Positions 13,629 to 16,670 of a DNA stretch of 16,670 bases are shown here, piece by piece (position 1 is the stretch's first letter; each line of letters starts with the position of its first letter). Under the pieces are notes generated by a model that was not told where the DNA came from, made no database searches, and saw only the letters and a program-made list of their open reading frames with translations. The position numbers were made by a program, and so were the translations under genes. The stretch is from Vulcanimicrobiia bacterium (lineage in GTDB: Bacteria; Vulcanimicrobiota; Vulcanimicrobiia; Vulcanimicrobiales; Vulcanimicrobiaceae), in contig JANWKW010000015.1 in the NCBI GenBank assembly GCA_025451135.1, forward strand, positions 1-16,670, given 5' to 3'.

Positions 13629-14903
13629 TCAAACCTCGACGCAGCGGAACTTGGCGTACATGTAGGGATAGTCGGCGTAAAACCAGTTGCGGAACGACCG
13701 GCGGATCAGCTCGCGCGCGGTGACCGGCGAAGCGCCCTTCATCACGTAGTGCTTGCCGTCGAAGAAGTCCGCCGAATATTGCGGATACGACGCCATCGGC
13801 GCGAAGCCCGGGAACGGGCCGAACGGCGTCGACGTCCACTCCCAGCCGTTGCCGATGAGATCGTGCACGCCCCAGGCGCTGGCGCCGGCCGGATGCGCGT
13901 CGACCGGCTCGGGGTCGAAGCGTTGGAAATCAAAGTTGCCGTGCGCCGGTCCCGGCGCGTCGCTCCCCCAAGGGAACGGGCGTTCGTCGCCGTCGGGCGT
14001 ACCGAAAGCGGCGCGATGGTACTCCACCTCGGAGGGGAGGCGCATCCCGGCCCAGCGCGCGTACGCTTCGGCCTGGTCGTGGGTGACGTAGACGGGCCAA
14101 GAGAGCGGGAGCGGGATCTCGTCGAACACGCCGCGCAGATACCACGAGCCGTCGCGGTCGATCCAGAACGCGGGCGGCGCCCCGCCGTCGCTCACGAATG
14201 CGAACCAGTCGCCGTTGGTGACCGGATAGCGCTGGATGGAGAAGGCCGGGACCTGCTCGAGGGTGCGGCCGAACTCGTTGTCCCAGCCGAACGGGATCTC
14301 GTCGGGATCGGCGCCCAAGGTCGCGACGCCCGCATCGACGCGCACCGTGTGGTTCGGCGGCGGCGGCGTATCGCGGTGGGTCTGCTCCACCCGGCCTTTC
14401 TTCGCCCCGTCCAGCTGATGGATGATGTACGTCAGCGTCTCGTGATGCATCTGTTCGTGCTCGAGGATGTTGTAGACGGATTGGCCGCGCACCAGACGCG
14501 GAACGGTCGGATCGATCAGCCGCGCGTGTGCGAGCGCATCGTAGACGCGGGCGTCGCAGGCCGCTCCGAACGCTTCGACCTCGGCGCGGGACGGCCAGTC
14601 GCTGCGTCCGAGGCGGGCGGCCGCATCCAGCGATGACGGATCGATGCCCCGCTCGAAGAGCTTCTCCAACCGGCGATCGATCGATTCTTGCTGGAGCGCG
14701 CGCTCGTTGAGGGTGAGGAAGCTGAACGCGGGCAGGTGCCCGGCATAGAACACGAACGGATGGCGCAGCGGGATCGGGCGGTCTTCGAATGCATTCGGAT
14801 GGATCAACCCGAAGAGCTGCGCGGAGCGCTCGCGATTGCGGCGATACCGGCCGGCTAGGAACTCTCGGTCCAGGGCCGGCGACGGCGAGACGAGCATGTC
14901 CAT
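13629..14903 (-). CDS. EgtB-type non-haem iron sulfoxide synthase (DinB + FGE-sulfatase domains)
   Basis: The protein is 424 residues with an N-terminal DinB-like helical domain (about 15-170) and a C-terminal formylglycine-generating-enzyme fold (about 190-424). The iron-binding triad typical of EgtB/OvoA is visible: His56 in FYAGHLPAF, then His149 and His153 in HEQMHHE. The C-terminal part carries LGADPDEIPFGWDNEF, YPVTNGDWFAF, RLPSEVEYHRAAF, NGWEWTSTPF and RRSFRNWF. Such enzymes couple cysteine or gamma-glutamylcysteine to hercynine with O2 in ergothioneine synthesis; relatives make ovothiol or selenoneine. No egtD methyltransferase or other ergothioneine gene is next to it, so the exact product is open and I give no symbol. 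The ATG start has AAGGGG about five bases upstream, overlapping the stop of the c-di-GMP gene. It is co-transcribed with that gene and with the substrate-binding gene. Confidence 0.9.
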   Translation of the reverse strand: MDMLVSPSPALDREFLAGRYRRNRERSAQLFGLIHPNAFEDRPIPLRHPFVFYAGHLPAFSFLTLNERALQQESIDRRLEKLFERGIDPSSLDAAARLGRSDWPSRAEVEAFGAACDARVYDALAHARLIDPTVPRLVRGQSVYNILEHEQMHHETLTYIIHQLDGAKKGRVEQTHRDTPPPPNHTVRVDAGVATLGADPDEIPFGWDNEFGRTLEQVPAFSIQRYPVTNGDWFAFVSDGGAPPAFWIDRDGSWYLRGVFDEIPLPLSWPVYVTHDQAEAYARWAGMRLPSEVEYHRAAFGTPDGDERPFPWGSDAPGPAHGNFDFQRFDPEPVDAHPAGASAWGVHDLIGNGWEWTSTPFGPFPGFAPMASYPQYSADFFDGKHYVMKGASPVTARELIRRSFRNWFYADYPYMYAKFRCVEV

Positions 14904-14912
14904 GGAAGCCCC

Positions 14913-16670
14913 TTACCCCGCCGGGGGCGCAGCTCCTCGGCGTCCGCGCAGGAGCGCCTCGAGTTTTTTCGCGGGCAGCGCCGGGGCGACCACGTGGCCC
15001 TGGACGAGATCGCATTCATGCTGCCGGAGAAAGGCCATCTGGGCCTCGGTCTCGACCCCTTCGGCGACCACTTCCAAGCCCAGGCTGTGGGCCATCGCCA
15101 GGACCGTGCGGACGATGGTCTCGTCGCTCGGCTGGACGCCGATGCCAGTGACGAACGACCGGTCGATCTTCAGGACGTCGATATCGAAGCGGCGCAGATA
15201 GCCGAGCGACGAATATCCGGTCCCGAAGTCGTCGACCGCGAAGCGGATCCCGGCGTTCTTGAGGTCGCGCACGATGTTGACGGTCGAATCGGCGTCCGAC
15301 ATCGCGGCCGACTCGGTGATCTCGAGCTCGAGCGCGTGCGGGTCGAGGCCCGCCGACGTCAGGCTGTCGATGACGCGCGCGCGCAGATCGCGCTGATGGA
15401 ACTGCTTGGGCGAGAGATTAACGGCTAGGCGGAGCGGACCGAGCGTGCGCTGCCACTGCCGGACCTGTTTGGCGGCGGTCGCCAGCACCCAATCGCCCAG
15501 CGGCACGATCAGCCCGCTGATCTCGGCGCTGGGGATGAAGTGGGCGGGCGCGATCAGTCCGCTCTTGGGATGGTTCCACCGCACCAGCGCCTCGACGCTG
15601 ACGATCGCGCCCGTCCGCAGATCGATCTGGGGCTGATAGAAGACCTCGAACTCGCCGACGTCGAGCGCGCGCCGCAGCAGCCGCTCCTGGGAGAGGCGCA
15701 TGTGGATCGGCGCTTCCAGCGACGAGTTGTAGACGAACGAGGTGTTGCGCCCGCGGTCCTTGGCGCGGTACATCGCGATGTCGGCGTTCTTGACCAGCGT
15801 CTGGTCGTCGCTGCCGTGCTCCGGGTAGATCGCTATGCCGATCGAGGCCGAGACGAACTGCTCGTACTCGTCGAGCGCGAACGGTTCGGAGAGGATGGCG
15901 AGCACCCGGTCGGCGACGTCGCGCACGTTCTCGATCTCGCCGCAGTCGGGTACGAGCAGCACGAATTCGTCGCCACCCATGCGGGCTACGGTCGAGCGCT
16001 GCCACAGCTCGCGTTTGAGGCGCTCCGCGACCTGGGTGAGCAGCAGGTCGCCGCGCGCGTGGCCGAGGGTCTCGTTGACGTCCTTGAAGCGGTCGAGGTC
16101 GAGGACCAGCACGCCGACGCGTTCCATCCGGGATTGCGCGACCTCGATCGCGTCGCGCAGCCGCTCGTGCACCGACACGCGATTGGGCAGGCCGGTGAGC
16201 GTGTCGTAATAGGCGAGCGCGCGCAGATGGGCGCGGGCACGCCGCCGGTCGATCGCGCTGCCGAGCAGGGTCGCGATCAGGCCGAGCAGATCCGCGTCGG
16301 TCTCTTCGAAGGCCGTCGTCCGCTCGCCGGAAGTCGCGAACACGATCGCTCCGAATGGCTCGCCGTTGACGACGATCTTGATGCCGAGACCGGTGCGATC
16401 CAGGACGATCGCGGTCGGGTCGGGATCGTCCATCGCCCGGCGCGCGAGCGAGAGCAGCGTCTCATCGGGGACCGCGGGCCGCTCCGCCACCGTATAGCGG
16501 CTCTCGATCGCGGTATCGACGCCGCACTCGACGATCGCGCCGGCGTCCAGAGAGAAGGCGCCGCAGCCGAGTTCGAGGGTGGCGTGGAGGCGCGCGTGCG
16601 AATATTCGGAGCTGGCGGCGATGTCGTAGAGGTCGCGCAGGCGCTGGACCGCGCTGGCCGCGCGGCGTTC
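14913..16670 (-). CDS. GAF-GGDEF-EAL cyclic-di-GMP protein (5' end beyond window)
   Basis: The frame is open to the right edge, giving 585 visible residues; GTG 16490 is internal to a domain and not the true start. Order: GAF-like sensor domain (about 5-145, including LRDLYDIAASSEYSHARLH and the GEPFGAIVF strand), diguanylate cyclase GGDEF (about 150-325, with DTLTGLPNR, LDLDRFKDVNETLGH and GGDEF at 232-236), then EAL (about 335-580, with EAL at 360-362, AVNLS, ELEITES, DDFGTGYSSL, LKIDRSF, EGVET and QGH). Both active sites look intact, so it could make and degrade c-di-GMP, switched by the GAF ligand. No RxxD inhibitory site stands five residues before GGDEF. The missing N terminus may hold further sensor domains. 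The EgtB-type gene starts nine bases after its stop. Confidence 0.96.
   Translation of the reverse strand, partial: ERRAASAVQRLRDLYDIAASSEYSHARLHATLELGCGAFSLDAGAIVECGVDTAIESRYTVAERPAVPDETLLSLARRAMDDPDPTAIVLDRTGLGIKIVVNGEPFGAIVFATSGERTTAFEETDADLLGLIATLLGSAIDRRRARAHLRALAYYDTLTGLPNRVSVHERLRDAIEVAQSRMERVGVLVLDLDRFKDVNETLGHARGDLLLTQVAERLKRELWQRSTVARMGGDEFVLLVPDCGEIENVRDVADRVLAILSEPFALDEYEQFVSASIGIAIYPEHGSDDQTLVKNADIAMYRAKDRGRNTSFVYNSSLEAPIHMRLSQERLLRRALDVGEFEVFYQPQIDLRTGAIVSVEALVRWNHPKSGLIAPAHFIPSAEISGLIVPLGDWVLATAAKQVRQWQRTLGPLRLAVNLSPKQFHQRDLRARVIDSLTSAGLDPHALELEITESAAMSDADSTVNIVRDLKNAGIRFAVDDFGTGYSSLGYLRRFDIDVLKIDRSFVTGIGVQPSDETIVRTVLAMAHSLGLEVVAEGVETEAQMAFLRQHECDLVQGHVVAPALPAKKLEALLRGRRGAAPPAG

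Noticed and set aside
9939..14636. Very long plus-strand open frame (1565 codons) opposite icd, the binding protein and the EgtB-type gene
   Set aside because: It is a GC-driven shadow: Arg/Asp/Val-rich, without domains, and exactly antisense to well-recognised genes.

Overview
The window is very GC-rich (about two thirds G+C by eye) and densely packed. It holds 13 complete or nearly complete protein genes, one partial protein gene at each edge, and one tRNA. No gap between genes is longer than about 115 bases. Most genes start with GTG or TTG. Lineage cannot be proven from this piece. The Ser/Thr-rich lipoproteins with streptogramin-lyase-like propellers, the Thermus-type isocitrate dehydrogenase and the general style suggest an uncultured soil or rock phylum such as Candidatus Eremiobacterota (WPS-2). 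That placement is an inference from memory of such genomes, not a measurement.

Left part (1-6164), envelope and signalling. On the minus strand lie a partial lipoprotein with a DUF4333-like core, a tRNA-Ser(GGA) directly upstream of it, a His/Asp-rich lipoprotein and a stand-alone EAL phosphodiesterase. Divergent from the phosphodiesterase, on the plus strand, are two tandem paralogous lipoproteins with C-terminal Vgb/NHL-like propellers. They are coupled by a 4-base GTGA overlap.

Middle part (6154-10503), metabolism. A minus-strand pair encodes a half-length, apparently non-catalytic aldehyde-dehydrogenase-like protein and a class II aldolase, again with a GTGA overlap. Divergent from it is a plus-strand run: ferritin-like protein, CobC-type phosphatase, CobT and CobS. 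The last three are the late steps of cobalamin nucleotide-loop assembly. The phosphatase has no ordinary start codon and follows the ferritin stop codon in the same frame.

Right part (10497-16670), all minus strand. In transcription order it holds a GAF-GGDEF-EAL protein cut by the window edge, an EgtB-type sulfoxide synthase, a peptide-type ABC substrate-binding lipoprotein, and isocitrate dehydrogenase. The first three are spaced 0-9 bases apart and look like one operon linking cyclic-di-GMP turnover, thiol-histidine (or related) biosynthesis and solute capture.

No insertion sequence, CRISPR array, phage gene or obvious defence system is visible. The most interesting items are the startless phosphatase behind an in-frame TAG, the orphan half-ALDH with its aldolase, the c-di-GMP/EgtB/SBP operon, the paralogous propeller lipoproteins and the His/Asp-rich lipoprotein.
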